Of a stretch of DNA of 64,000 nucleotides, positions 50,807 through 62,976 are shown one piece after another. Source of the stretch: Varroa destructor (lineage: Eukaryota > Arthropoda > Arachnida > Mesostigmata > Varroidae); assembly GCF_002443255.2 (NCBI RefSeq), contig NW_019211455.1, forward strand, positions 47,675,489 to 47,739,488, given 5' to 3'. The notes under the pieces were generated by a model that was not told where the DNA came from, searched no databases, and saw nothing but the letters and a program-made list of their open reading frames with translations. Made by a program: the position numbers and the translations under genes. Position 1 is the first letter of the stretch. Every line of letters starts with the position of its first letter.

Positions 50807-50828
50807 ACACGAAACGAAGTGTCTTTAC
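50807..50828 (+). repeat. dispersed short repeat, copy 2
   Basis: Matches 39503-39524 at 21 of 22 bases (ACACGAAACGAAGTGTC then TTTAC). The bases before both copies are also loosely similar (GGTCGGCCC versus GTACGGCTGG). The shorter string AACGAAGTGTC also occurs at 10571-10581. Confidence 0.5.
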
Positions 50829-52314
50829 TATATTACTATTATAGCATATCGAATGAACTAAACATAAAAAGGACGTACATTCGACGCACGATTAAGACAA
50901 ATGCCTCTTGAACGGCAAAATAAACCACTTTTTTGTCCGACTTATAGCGAACTTACTTGTTTACTGTATTCTTCTGTCTTACTCGACTCCAAACCTAATT
51001 GTACATTTCCGTATACGAATTTTAGAACTGTTCCTAAAAGCTATAATAACGCACTATCACAAAACTAAGTCATATATCTAATATTTGAAGAATGACACCT
51101 AATATTTTCTTTTTCTAAATTATGTGAATATCCGTTTTTTATCCTTATATTTTCTCTGCTGTATGCTTTTCGTCCTAAGAAGGCACGTTCGAACAACCCT
51201 GTGTGTCAAACTACTCGGTCCTGATGCACCACCTTATGCAGACAAATTTTGCACTACTTTATTAGTCTCAATACTCCAGATGGAGTCAGAGCATTGATTT
51301 TATCTTTCATTAGTATTCTATTTACAGAGTGTAAAAACCTTATTAACTTTTTGCCTACTCGTAGCTCACGGGTTTAGTATAGGCGCATAAGATTTTTCGT
51401 TTTTATTTTTCATGACGCCCGATTGTACAGTATATACCGTAAATGATGTTTGTAAAATTATTTATAATATAATTATATTATATAATTTGTGTCTACAAGA
51501 CCTGGATTTACCTAGCAGCATCAACGACTATAAAAAGCCGACCTGTGCTTATGTCGTATATATATGTATATATTGTGTCTACCATCTAGAGTTACATAAA
51601 GAGTTTCAACTAGCACCAAAAAAATGATCAGAATAATAATTAAATGATGTTTACCATTTCGTTAATTAGACTTAACTGCTTATGGCGAATCAAAGGAAAT
51701 CATGATTCGACGTAACAGAAATTAGATGAACAGGATAACAATACTCCTTGATCCTACACTTACAAATTTTTCCTTATGCTTTTGTTATGGCTTTTCTTAT
51801 TCCATGGAACGCGATTTTTGAACTTGAATACGTAAAGAAATCCAAAAATTGATACTGCTAATAAATTTTCTCAAATGTTTTCCACCGACTAAGCGTATTT
51901 TTAGCACCACCCAAGCTAACGAGAATTGGAGTATTATATACACTTATTGATAAAGACAGCTTCGTAATGCAATAGCTATGTAAACAAACAAACGCATTCA
52001 AGATTTTAAACTGTGTAAATTATCGAATCACGCGAATTCGAAGCAATTTCTAAATACAAAATTTCATTAAATTAGTTAGATAAACTTATCACTAGAAGGC
52101 TGCCATTATACATATTTTCCTCCCTCAAAGTCCTTTATTTAAACTAAAATAAAAATAAAACTGCTTCTATTTATGCACGTATGTCAATGTATAATATAAT
52201 CTTCTACAACGTTCGTTTTCCCCCTTGTTTTTTGTTATCTTCATTTTTTTAGATTACACGTTCTTGGCCTCTTTTTTGCTTGTTTACACCTAGTTTGAAG
52301 GGCGATTAAACATC

Positions 52315-52395
52315 ATGGGTAATTCAACAATAACTCAAAAGGAAATGATCACAAAATACGGTGCAGAGCTTTTTATAACAGATAACAAAATAATG
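52315..52395 (+). CDS. candidate first exon, possible CGGBP1/hAT-like N terminus
   Basis: ATG at 52315 opens MGNSTITQKEMITKYGAELF then ITDNKIM, followed by a GTGCGT donor-like site at 52396. The pattern K-Y-G-x-E-L/F-x-T-D-x-x-x-I resembles the segment just before the first zinc-binding cysteines in CGGBP1-like and hAT-transposon-derived BED-like proteins. The Cys/His part is not found in the next kilobase. It may be a decayed transposon-derived gene piece or a true first exon. Confidence 0.2.
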
Positions 52396-53419
52396 GTGCG
52401 TTTACTTTCATTCCTATTTGGGGCATATTACATGCTAAGATAAAATGATACGATTGGCGATTTTACATGTCAGTTTTCCTGACATGTTTGCTGCCTGTCG
52501 TTTTAATAAAATGCGGTTGCCCTCGTTGCTGTCGTATGCCACCTCTGGTTATTGGCACAACATTTCGCAGGTTAATTTTATAAGACACGAAAATAATAAA
52601 GGCCCTTATGCACCGATTGAGTCTTTCATTCGGTACGAAGCTGATGCACTGCTGTTGTCACCATGCTCCGCATTTTTATATTTCAGCCAGTTATATTAAC
52701 AGTAATACTACTTTATCGTTCTAAATTTCTTGGCGGGCTTATCTTCTACCACTTTTTAGCGAACTCTGCACTCTCCCTTCCTTTGAGATCGTTAGAGGCG
52801 ATGGCCTTCACGTAACTGTCTTTGTTATTTATTAGAATACTTTTGGGTAATCATTTCGCTCCGTTCTGTCGATAAGCACAAGTTAGGACATGTACGGCAA
52901 GAACTGAGTAAAATAAATGTAGTTTTTTTAACCTTTTGCTTTTAACCGATGTAGTATTTTTAAATATTCATATCATTCAGAATATCATTATGCTCCCTAA
53001 TATATGGACCTGAAAATGATACAGATCAAATATTTTGCTTCCGATTTGGAGAGGTAAGGTTGTTACGAACATAGTTGCTATAAATTTCAGATGGACAGTT
53101 TTTTTTTAGCACAAACCTAAAAATTCTCTAAAGAATAAGCCTTTTTTAGTTTTTTGATTCACCGGTAAGCGATCCAAAAAGTGAAAGAGCCTCTGGACGC
53201 AGAGCGAAGCTAAAGATCACAAAAAAATAAAAATGTGCAAACTCATCCGCTATATACTGCCTCTTGTAGAAACAATTACACGTTAAGCACAATTTTTAGT
53301 TAACGTAAGGATATGAGAACCCGACATGTAACTTCAACGAAAATCCATAGCGTGCTTGCCAAAAGCTTATGGAGTAGAAATAATTCCCAGCTGTGATCAT
53401 GCTCACTTCTGCCCTAAGT
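52396..53419. other. non-coding, probable downstream flank of RFX gene
   Basis: AT-rich with no supported exon. Confidence 0.4.
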
Positions 53420-53425
53420 TTTATT
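53420..53425 (-). terminator. poly(A) signal (minus strand) for RFX gene
   Basis: TTTATT on the plus strand reads AATAAA on the minus strand, about 310 bases past the RFX stop. It is the first canonical hexamer I see downstream of the gene. Confidence 0.4.
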
Positions 53426-53733
53426 TAACCATCCTACAATCGTCAAAACAGTTGGCATTAATCCCTTAAAACACTTGATGGGTTTGGGTTTGTTAATCTT
53501 ACAAATACTTACTACACGACAGTAAAGTTCTTTTGCACTTTCCCCGCTTAACCTTTCTTCGCCTTCTCAATTATATACAAACCATTATGTAGGAATTTTC
53601 TACTCATCAGCTATGGCTTTATAGCTAACGCACTAATCTTCGTTATTTCCTGTATTTTGACTCATTGGTTTCAACGTTTTAGTTGTTTTTAAAATTGGAG
53701 ATCAGTTGTATAACAGTCTGTTCGTATACATTT

Positions 53734-55638
53734 TCAGCTCTGTCCATCTTTGCCGACTTCGCAACCATCTGGTAAGACTACCTCATATTGGGTAGGGTCG
53801 TACATACTGAGGTCACCCTGAGTGAGGTCTTCATTTAATGAGATTGGCGCTTTCTCCAATGCCTGAGCCACTTTTTGTTCGATAAGGTAGAACATATACT
53901 CATCAAATAGCAACCGAATTAGATGGAACGAGCCAAACGACGATGCAGAACGTAACGTCAAATCGCGGATGACCATCGACGAATAGAAGGACCAAGTTAG
54001 AAGGAATTTCCGTGAGGACTTGACAATGTCGATAGAGTTCTCGAGAACACGGTCGACAGCCTGCTCAAGCCATTGAGCCCATTCAGTTAGTCCTGCTTGG
54101 CTCTCAAGCTGTCGCTTGAAATCCTGCTCGAAGTGTTTGACTAGGGTAGGATCACATTCGCAAACCCAGGACGCTTGCTCTTGGACGTTGCGGAAGTCAA
54201 TTTTGTTCAGGTCGGAGAGCATCTGCTGGATCTGAAATGCGTTTTGTAGCACCGCACGAGCTGCCTGCGCTAAATGATTTAGGGATGTGTACCGGCGTAG
54301 CGTCTGCGCGAACGAGTTGGCGATGGACAATTTGATCTTTTTAGCGTCTTCGGGACAGCCCTGCATAGCGAAATTTAGCCACTGTTCCGTATTTTTGGCG
54401 AAATTTCGAATTGCTTGGGTCAAAGCCCCAGGTACAGGCCGAAGCACGTCTGGTATAAGAACATGCACGAGGTTCTGGTAGAATTGTGTGTCCGTTGTCC
54501 GTAGAAAGGACAGCACACTAGGTGAGGTAAGAACTCGATGCAAATGCTCTTTCTTCTTTTCTTCTTCAGCGTTCGCTGGATTTGTATAAAAGAAATGCTG
54601 CCAAAGGCAGGATACTTTTTGGAATTGCAGGTTGACAACAAGGTCGAGCAACGCCTCACAGTATTCACGGTAGTTTAAAGTGAAATTGTACGCTTCCTTC
54701 TCGTCCATAAACTCGCCTTCGCCAGACATCAAAACCATCATTAGCTGTGAGGGCAACGCTTGTGAGGGGTCTCCCAAGAAGCTTTTGCTTCCTTGCAAAC
54801 TAATCTCGGCGAGATTGGCATCGGTCACTTCTTCAACCTTAGGTTTCACTTCTGGTGAATTAGCGGGCGTACCGTCCGCGGTCCGTTTGACCGCTGTCGA
54901 CTTTGACTTAGTTAGCACTGGTGGTGGCGGTGGGTTTGAATCCGAGTCCTCATTAAGAAGTGCCGCTAACGGCGATGTAGGCTTTACGCGAATGCCGTAA
55001 TAGTGGTACTTGGAGTTACCCCTCGTTCCTAAGCGTCTCGTTCTTAGGCCAAGAAACACGCTTCGAATTAGTTTGCCAAAACTAGCCGCGTTCACCGGAT
55101 CGAGATTGTTCTCGGCGCAGTGCCTCAGGTAGTGGTTGTACAGGGTCGACCTCGGCAAACTGACTCCCTCAGCTGTTTCATAGTTGTCAATAAGCCATTG
55201 CACGTGGATGATGTCCATATCACGAATCGACGCCGTTTGCGCTCCCTCGACAGGGCTTCCCTCTTCGACCAAAGTACGTCCATCGATAACTGTCGCTTCG
55301 GCTGGTGTCCCGAACGCCACGGGTTGACCTTCAGCTGTAGTTGCATAGAATGTCGTCCCTCCTGTCGTCGCGAACACGGTGTCCGCCGCGCCTCCGGCCG
55401 CAGCGGGGTTGCTCGTGCAGTAAACAAAGGCTTGAGTAGCTGTCGCTGGCACAGCGCCACTAGCAGACGCCGTAAACTGACCAGCCTGCTGGGCCGAAGT
55501 TGTTGTCGTGAGGAAGTACGTGGAGTTGCCTTGCTCGTCGGTAGTGATTTGAACCGTTGGCGTGGCCCCCGTAGGGGCATCCGCCTCGGCCATTGGCGGG
55601 ACACCCCCACCAGTACCTGCGGCCACCCCATTCATCAT
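53734..55638 (-). CDS. RFX family transcription factor (RFX1/2/3 type), single coding exon
   Basis: This encodes 634 residues from the first of two adjacent ATGs (55638) to TGA. The family binds X-box DNA as dimers and controls ciliary and other genes. Residues 1-130 are a Thr/Ala/Gly/Gln-rich activation-type region. Residues 145-220 are the RFX winged-helix domain (VQWLIDNYETAEGVSLPRST, then FGKLIRSVFLGLRTRRLGTR, then GNSKYHYYGIRVKP), with the basic contact residues intact. Residues 320-420 hold the B/C-type region (EYCEALLDLVVNLQF, VLIPDVLRPVPGALTQAIRN). Residues 445-590 hold the dimerisation region (FAQTLRRYTSLNHLAQAARA, then WSFYSSMVIRDLTLRSASSF). The RFX1-3 order and sequences place it in that group rather than with RFX5 or RFX7. 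A good acceptor (CTTTCTTTCAG) sits three bases before the ATG, so an untranslated 5' exon exists. Lack of any intron across 1.9 kb is unusual next to the ten-exon UBF gene. Confidence 0.95.
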   Translation of the reverse strand: MMNGVAAGTGGGVPPMAEADAPTGATPTVQITTDEQGNSTYFLTTTTSAQQAGQFTASASGAVPATATQAFVYCTSNPAAAGGAADTVFATTGGTTFYATTAEGQPVAFGTPAEATVIDGRTLVEEGSPVEGAQTASIRDMDIIHVQWLIDNYETAEGVSLPRSTLYNHYLRHCAENNLDPVNAASFGKLIRSVFLGLRTRRLGTRGNSKYHYYGIRVKPTSPLAALLNEDSDSNPPPPPVLTKSKSTAVKRTADGTPANSPEVKPKVEEVTDANLAEISLQGSKSFLGDPSQALPSQLMMVLMSGEGEFMDEKEAYNFTLNYREYCEALLDLVVNLQFQKVSCLWQHFFYTNPANAEEEKKKEHLHRVLTSPSVLSFLRTTDTQFYQNLVHVLIPDVLRPVPGALTQAIRNFAKNTEQWLNFAMQGCPEDAKKIKLSIANSFAQTLRRYTSLNHLAQAARAVLQNAFQIQQMLSDLNKIDFRNVQEQASWVCECDPTLVKHFEQDFKRQLESQAGLTEWAQWLEQAVDRVLENSIDIVKSSRKFLLTWSFYSSMVIRDLTLRSASSFGSFHLIRLLFDEYMFYLIEQKVAQALEKAPISLNEDLTQGDLSMYDPTQYEVVLPDGCEVGKDGQS

Positions 55639-58600
55639 TTTCTGAAAGAAAGCCAGAGACAAGGCAAGGCACAACAGAAAATAAAAAATTACTCTTCGCG
55701 AATAAATCAGACAGATAGGAAGGTTGGTCTATTTCTGTTGAGAAATGTTTGATCTCATGATGGTGCAGTGTTAACGTGTTTGCTTCTACTAGAGCTAGGG
55801 ACAATTAGCTAAGAGTAATTTAGATCGAAACCGGAATGTAGACACACAGCGCTTTTTTATGCTAGAAGGGATCGCCAACCTTCTGAAGCGATGATAAGTT
55901 AGGGTAGCTGCTTCAAACACAAAATTCCCTGAGTGTCTTGCGGTCCATTAACAGAAGATAGATCTGTATACACAAACATATTTATTGATTGTGTATGGCT
56001 AATTTTGTAGACTCGAAACAATGCCAACTTTTTGCAGTAAATACTGACAGTAAAAAAATTTAGCTGAATGGCTTGTTTTGGTAAAATATTTTTAGGTCAA
56101 ATGTGATTCATTACAAAAATGGCGATAGATTTATAAAACAGAGGGCTAACATTTCTCCTAACAGTGCATCTAACGTAGCACAGTTCTGGTTGGTAGGTGC
56201 CAATCCACTTCTATTTTTGCAACGATCTTTTGCCCATTCGGTTGTTATTAATCTGCATACATTTCGGGATCAGCTGAAAGGAGTCAATTATAATAAGCTT
56301 ATATTTATTTGAAGGAAAGTAGTGCTAGTATGACACAAGCGAGTACATCTAGCAGGGCAGCTATGAAGTGTATGTATCTGTGAGGTTAGAGTAATGCAAG
56401 GAATTTCTTCAATATCCCATAGAATTACCCATAAATATAACAAATATACCTACGCATATAGAAAATGTGTGGGGAATATGAAAAGAAACTCCCTATAAAA
56501 CGTCATGTCTTCATATTTTGCTAAATATATGCGTCACATAAGTTAATTAAGAGCTCTGTTAACAAAAGGATGCGGCCGAACTGTGTATACCATATGAATC
56601 AATGAGTAATCTTTCAATTTTAGTCAGTTGCCTTCCAGTCCTACCTTTCTACAAGGCCCGGTTTCTCATTGAACTGCGTACTGTGTCATGGCAATATGCA
56701 TTTCAACCGATATGAAAGGCATAGGGGACACGTTATTCCTGCTGGTAGTTTAAATTGTTCGCCGCGATTCCTGTATGCTCCTCGTTTTCGGATGCAACCC
56801 GTCCTTTCTGAATTGATCGCTGCTGCTGAAGTGGTCGGTCCTTCTGAGTTTCATCTCCGAGCAACACTCATAGCAGCATAGCCTGATATCCTTGTCGCGA
56901 CTCCTGGCAACCTGAGCTACCCTTCTATGCGACGCCGTAAGCAGGCATGTACAGTGAATGTTCCCCCTTTTGACCACATAGAAAATAGAACAGCGTAGAG
57001 GACCGGATCTCGCCATTTTAGCGCGAAAGTATATTCAGAGGTATACACAGCAATGGATCCCGTCTATAATATTGAAACGAACGAACGAACGCACGCAGGG
57101 ATAAACGAGATTGTACAGTTGGTACTGATTTAAATTATGATGCGCGGGCTAACGACGATCTGTAGCCAAGGCGATCGCTTTGTCAAGTTATAAAAGAATA
57201 ATGGTAGCAATAATAATAATGTCTAGGTTTAACAATGAAATAACACCAATATTACGTGTTCTAGCTCAACATTTGAACGTTGCACAAATTACGAGTTCTA
57301 CATTTCACCCGTAACTAAATGCAGTAACTTTGCGTTATCAAAGATTTCACATCATCAAAGGCTTTTATTTTGAAGTTGAATTCGTTACTCTCTTTGTTGG
57401 CAGTCTTCCGCAACCTTTCATCTGTCTATCAGATGGTACTCATCAACTCTAGCCCGACAGATAACGGCTTCATGCTCGGTAACTGTCCCCATTTGCATCA
57501 AAATCCCTCTACATACAACTCCAGCTCTGAAACCCCTTATGCGCACGCGTTCAGCCAGATTAAGAGACAACGGGAAATCGTTTTTCGCTGCTGGCACAAA
57601 CAATGTTCTGTTGGCGCGCTCAAAAACAAGCGTCCGCCAAAAGGTTAGGCGTGAATGCTAAGCCGATCCGTTGAAGTTAGCAATTTTGGGGCCAGAGGTG
57701 CGTCCGTGGTTCGTGGGAGGTGAGGGAGTTTGGGATTTCAGCGCGCAGATGTTATTCACCAAGCGGAACAGGGGGGTTCACACGCAGGGACACAATTGGT
57801 ACTGTCACAACGGACGTTTCTGTGAGGTTGTTATTAGATGGTGAAAAAAGGGTCGTAGGATTGTTATCAACGGATCGGGTGAACGAATTCAGCGAGCTTG
57901 TACAGCAGACCACGCCATCAAGATGTATCAGGATAATGATGGCGCACGAAAGTGGTTAGATATTCTTTTATAAGTGCTTTTGTTATGGTTGACTATGCGA
58001 TGTACCCTGCCGCTTCTTCATTAGATACTCGATTATTCACATATTCACTAGGATAACTGTATGTGACAGTAATTGGTTCCTAGTTATCGCAGAGTGGTAC
58101 CCTTTCGCTGCCTGATATGTTTTGGTGTGACTGATATATTGAGCTTTATACCAGCAGACGATATTTCCACAAATGTTTACTGAAATAATTCACAAATGAA
58201 TCAACTGTATTACTTTCAGGGACGCTCTAAACAACCGTCCCAACGTTTTTAACGTTCCGGTATTATGATATCGGTTCATAGCTCCAAGGACTGATCGACG
58301 GCTTTTATCTGAGACGTCCAGAGAAACACCGATGCCGTAATATTTTCTTTAAGACCCATACGATAAATAAAAAATAAATTCGCCCGAAAGCGTATTTTGG
58401 AAAAGGGCTTTTAGGGAGTGCCAATCAAAAAGCGACAGGTGAATGTGTACAAGAAACGGTTAAACCCTCTTTTCTAACGGTAGGAGTCACAAGAGATAAT
58501 TTTTGTCTTAACAACGGGGTTCTGTCTCTTGGACATTTTAAATTCCAAGGAGTTAATAATGTGCGTTTAGAACAATAGCACTTCACGCCACATGAAATAT

Positions 58601-60297
58601 AAAACCATGACAACCGTTTAAGAACAGGTACTTATTGAATACGTATTACACGAAAATGGTAACACCTGTAAATAATTTCCAGATTATTCCCGTTTAACAT
58701 CAGGGTGTACTCTTTCACAGAAGAGTCAGAGAACATCTATTATAATCGTCTCAAATTAGACTCTTCTCAAACTTAGTGTCCTTTCCTCGATACCCTTCTA
58801 ACAGTGACGCTTCCCAGTGAATTGGAAGTGTTATAAGAACGCTGACGACTACCAGGCGTACCTGTTATTTTTTGAGCAGGCATGTAATGGTATCTGCTCA
58901 AGCATTATGTGATATATATGCAATCGATAAATGTTTAAACGTGGCCCTTCGCTAAGCTTTGGGTAATGCTTGTAACCTGTGAATGGAGCTATATTACATC
59001 ATATTGACTGATGACTAAGAGATCTTAGTATATGAAAATATGCTTTGCCTTTATCTAATTATATTACTTCGTACGAATGATAATGCATATGAAATGTGTC
59101 TTAACAGAATCGGTAATTTATGAAATATATTAAACTTATTTTGTAAGTTGCGCTGTTAACTGACTTAAAGTTAAGACTGAGTCCTTTACTATGGGTTCGC
59201 AACTCTGCCCATAGTGTTGCGCTTTAATGAGATAAATTAATTTAGATCTGCTGCACGTTCGACTAATACTACTGTAAACAAATGTTAATAACAAGTCCGT
59301 ACTAGTAATGCATCATTCGCGCGATTACTTTAAGGTACTTGTTTTTTGCTGCAACTAATAATAATAATGGTATAATCAAAATAGTCAATCGTAACTGACA
59401 GCCACAAATATTTGCTCAAAATGAGTAATTAACAGAACCATAAACCACAAAAGAGTGATTTAGCAGAAACATTCCTTCAAAAGATTACCACATATTTTTT
59501 TTGGGCATCATTTATAATATAACATTCTGCATACGTAAGTTCGATGGGGTCGTGAATATCGTGAGTGACGTCCATTTCCTTACAAGTCTCGGAATATACA
59601 AGTAGGTAACGTTTTCAGCTCACTTGATGATGCACGTAAAGCGTTCGCCTACTAAACTCAGGAACATGTGAGGTGGCCCAGAATCGAGACCAGGCGAGTA
59701 TATATTTTGCTTTTAGATAGGACGATCCGGCAGCCGTGTAAAGCAAAGCCTAACAGATGTAAAACTCAAGTATTTGTTGAATAAACCTTTCAGAGCACAG
59801 GATTCATGCTAAGTCCCAGGCTATCCGGAATTGCCGAGCTTCAGTGTACAGCTTCTCCACATAAAATCAATATAGCAATAAAGTTTGTTGGTCGTATAGA
59901 CAAATTACCAGTGTATCCATATTTCGTATAGATGGCACGCACCACACACGTGAGCCGAAAATTTTGTCTTCGCGCTTGAATTTACTGTAGTTTGTCCGTA
60001 ATCTGCCACTTAAATATATATTCACGCACTCTCATAGTGGTTCGTTATTGCAGAACTTTGCGCTTCACGCTAATGTTGAAACGAATTTGGCTCAGCTCGC
60101 GCCCCTCGTCCTGCTCTTGCTGTTAAAACGTTTTCCAATGAAAGAGATCTATTGCACTAAAACCAGCATTAGCTATGCTTAGCAAGAGAGCCTTATAGTA
60201 TGCGTGTGTCATGATTCCCATATAATAATATTAAGAAGCATCCTTCTGCCTATATGGTACCAAGTGCTGCATCCCTTCACACCGCAGCAAAACTTAC
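55639..60297. other. upstream region / probable 5' UTR intron of the RFX gene
   Basis: It begins at the acceptor just before the RFX ATG. No coding exon is supported. A short GAAC run lies near 57082 and a tRNA-like SINE remnant near 59636-59700. Confidence 0.4.
59636..59700 (+). repeat. tRNA-like SINE remnant
   Basis: AAGCGTTCGCCTACTAAACT followed by CAGAATCGAGACC resembles the anticodon-arm to T-arm part of a tRNA-derived SINE. Stems are incomplete. Confidence 0.25.
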
Positions 60298-60860
60298 CAA
60301 GGTAACAGTTTCCAAGGACGGTTCCTGCTGTCGAGGCCTACTAATCGGAGTAACCTGCTTATTATGTCAGTGTTTATACCGGCGTAGTTGTTGATGTCGA
60401 TGCCGGCGGTGATGATGATGGTGATAGTAGTGATGATAGTGATGATTATGATGATGATGATTGTGATGATGGTGATGACGAGAGTTAGAATAGTCACAAC
60501 CAGTACGATGTTGGACGGTAATGATGGTGATGATGATGGCGTTGGTGTCACTTCTGTGTTTCCTGTACTACTCTTCGTTGCTGTTGTTTCTGTGGCAGCT
60601 GAGGCGTTCGTTGTCTGCGGCCACAATAACGACCCTTTGCCCTGCGACGTTGTTAGGCATGGACGACTAATGGTGATGGTTTTATGGTAGTCTAGGAGAC
60701 CGGCAATGATGCACCGAGGCCAGCAGAATGCACCATGGAATGAATGTCAGGCTAGCCGACGGGCGCTAGCAGGCGACGAGTACGCCGATGTGATAACCGC
60801 ACCAGCACTTGCACTGCGCACTTAGCCGATGATCGCTCCGTCAACAAGATGTGCTTCGAA
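60298..60860 (-). promoter_or_regulatory. candidate untranslated first exon / promoter, possibly of RFX
   Basis: On the minus strand a consensus donor CCTTG|GTAAGTTTTG lies at 60297, at the end of a GC-richer block. It is the nearest strong minus-strand donor upstream of the acceptor preceding the RFX start that I found, so it may be the RFX 5' UTR exon. The block contains a GAT/ATC trinucleotide tract, which makes an artificial Ile-rich reading frame. The upper limit is uncertain. Confidence 0.3.
60405..60485. repeat. (GAT)n imperfect microsatellite
   Basis: An imperfect GAT/GTGATGAT tract, with a short second patch at about 60519-60540. Confidence 0.85.
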
Positions 60861-61686
60861 AAGGGGATCCGACACTAGATATTGGCAAAAATCGAAAACA
60901 GCGCTCGACAAAACACAACCACTGAACTACAACGTATTCGTACATGGAGTAGTTGTTCTTTGAAAAACACGATAGATACACTGTACACTCTGATAGGTAC
61001 GTTCAAATTTGATTTGAAGACAGACTCTAATGGGAAATGCAGCCGGTCATCAAGACAACTATCATCACGATAGAGATATCAAAACGAGATCGATCGCCAC
61101 TACTGTCATCCATACCGTGCTAATAAAAATACCATCAACGACTGCTAGTAAACTTTTTTATCCTTCAGCGACAGCCTATGCATTGCTTAACATATAAAGA
61201 GATTCAGTTGAGAGAACAGTCGGGCAGTGAATGCTTCTGGCGTGCCTTCATTAGAATAGACAGTGAAGCCTATGGTACCTCTAGATGATGTACCATTCCA
61301 TCCTAGACCCAAAATCCAATCGAGAGCGAACTGCTCTTTCTGGCGCTTTCCTACGCCAGCGTTTTACCGGCTACGCACATTCTAGTAGCCTCTATGCAGT
61401 ACGGCTAATCGTCACCAGGCACGAGTCAAGCAGCGAAACGACTTCAGGCAGGGGGCAGGCTGTGGCTAGATTTTCTGCTGGCAGGACTGCCGCACCGCTC
61501 ACTGTCCTGATATTTTCTTATTGTGCCAATCCAGAACACTCTCTCCCTAGACAGGACAGGCCTCCCCTATGCTGAAACTACTGAAGCTTCTATTATTCTC
61601 GCGCCTGCTACTGCTGCTACTAGTACCTTAATCATATCAACGACCACAAGCAACGCACAGCGACGACTCATAAGAACAACACATGT

Positions 61687-61712
61687 ACAAAACACAACAA
61701 CAACAACAACAA
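61687..61712. repeat. (CAA)n microsatellite
   Basis: About seven CAA units (ACACAACAACAACAACAACA), followed by a short GCA run at about 61725-61740. Confidence 0.85.
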
Positions 61713-62744
61713 CAATAGTTACTACAGCAGCAGCAGCACAATGCGCCTCACACAGTCCGTAGCGACGGGAACTAGGGAGCAACGGTGATATCAACGCTAG
61801 CCGGAGCTAACAGCAACGGGAAGGACTTCTCCCAGCGCTCGGTAGTGATCCAGCCTACAACAGCGAACAGCGGCTCAGAGCTACAGATCGGTCAGCGGCA
61901 AGTAACGAGCTTGGTAGGCCGAAAAGACGGTTGCTAGGGCAACCAGACCAAAACAAAAGCCGAGAGGAGCACCCTCTCTTACACGGGGCGACTCGCGTTC
62001 TGTGAACTGGTCGCATGGGCGACTGCAACGGGATGGGCTGCACTGTTTTAGAAAGGGTGTATCGAGCTTGGCAATAAAAGGGAAGCGCTTTTCCAAGGGG
62101 AAAATTTATTGACTACGGATCAAGGAGAAGTAGCGAACAAAAGAAGAGCATTGAAAACGAAGAGATTCTGGTAAAAACCTTAAAATCGTTCGCAAAGGAT
62201 GTGACGTACTCCGTATTTGATTGTTGGTTAGTTTTTCCGCTGACAACTGTAGAATGCTACTCTTACAGACGGTAAAATTATAAGAATAATAATAATAACA
62301 ACAATAACAGAAGAGACTGGAGCAGTATATAGCAAAACTGGAAGCGTCTGCTTCATAGTGTGGCGGGCAACAATGCGTTTGATGTTATGGGCGGAGAGGG
62401 CTAGAGTAGTACATTAGAAAACGAGCCTATAAGTACTCGATACGTTTTGGCAGTAGAGCAATAGAATCACATATTTATAATTTGTAAATTCTATTGTAAT
62501 ATGTAAATATTTCTAAATTGGTTGATCACTCGGTATGTCCATTCAAGAGAACAAAATGGCCCAGAAATGTCCAGTCATTGTGACAGCCCCTCTTTTTGGC
62601 ATTTATCACTCAGTCAGCAGAACGACAGAAGCTCTCGAGCTGAGTATGTGATAGTCACACATCTCTACTACTACTACTACTATTATTGCCGTTTTAATAA
62701 TTGGACGCACACATTAGCAACGCCTTTTGCAGGCGATGCAGTAG

Positions 62745-62767
62745 CTATATATATATATATATATATA
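62745..62767. repeat. (TA)n microsatellite
   Basis: About eleven TA units. Confidence 0.9.
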
Positions 62768-62787
62768 ACTAGAAAGAAAAAATAATT

Positions 62788-62976
62788 TTGTTCTATGAAG
62801 TATTGCGTAGAAAAGTCAACAATAGCTCGGTAGACCGAAAAAAAAAAGTTCGACCGAGAAACATCCGTAAAGTCACTTTCGTAGACTTTGAGCAAATTAT
62901 TCAGCACACAGGACGTTTTAAGGGTCCCACAAAGCAAATCGCAATATTGACCGAAGATGGTACTCTATCAAATTAA
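62788..62976 (+). CDS. unidentified short coding-like frame
   Basis: An open frame reads KKVRPRNIRKVTFVDFEQII then QHTGRFKGPTKQIAILTEDG before TAA. The later half has a protein-like composition, but there is no ATG in frame at its start and no recognised family. It could be the tail of an exon or a transposon remnant. Confidence 0.18.
   Translation: MFYEVLRRKVNNSSVDRKKKVRPRNIRKVTFVDFEQIIQHTGRFKGPTKQIAILTEDGTLSN

Noticed and set aside
55120..55804. Long frames on both strands overlapping the RFX gene
   Set aside because: These are shadow frames caused by the GC-rich codons of RFX; only the 53734-55638 frame matches a family.
60294..60626. 110-residue minus-strand frame with an Ile-rich 'membrane' stretch
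   Set aside because: The Ile/Thr run is the translation of a GAT/ATC microsatellite, not a real membrane segment.
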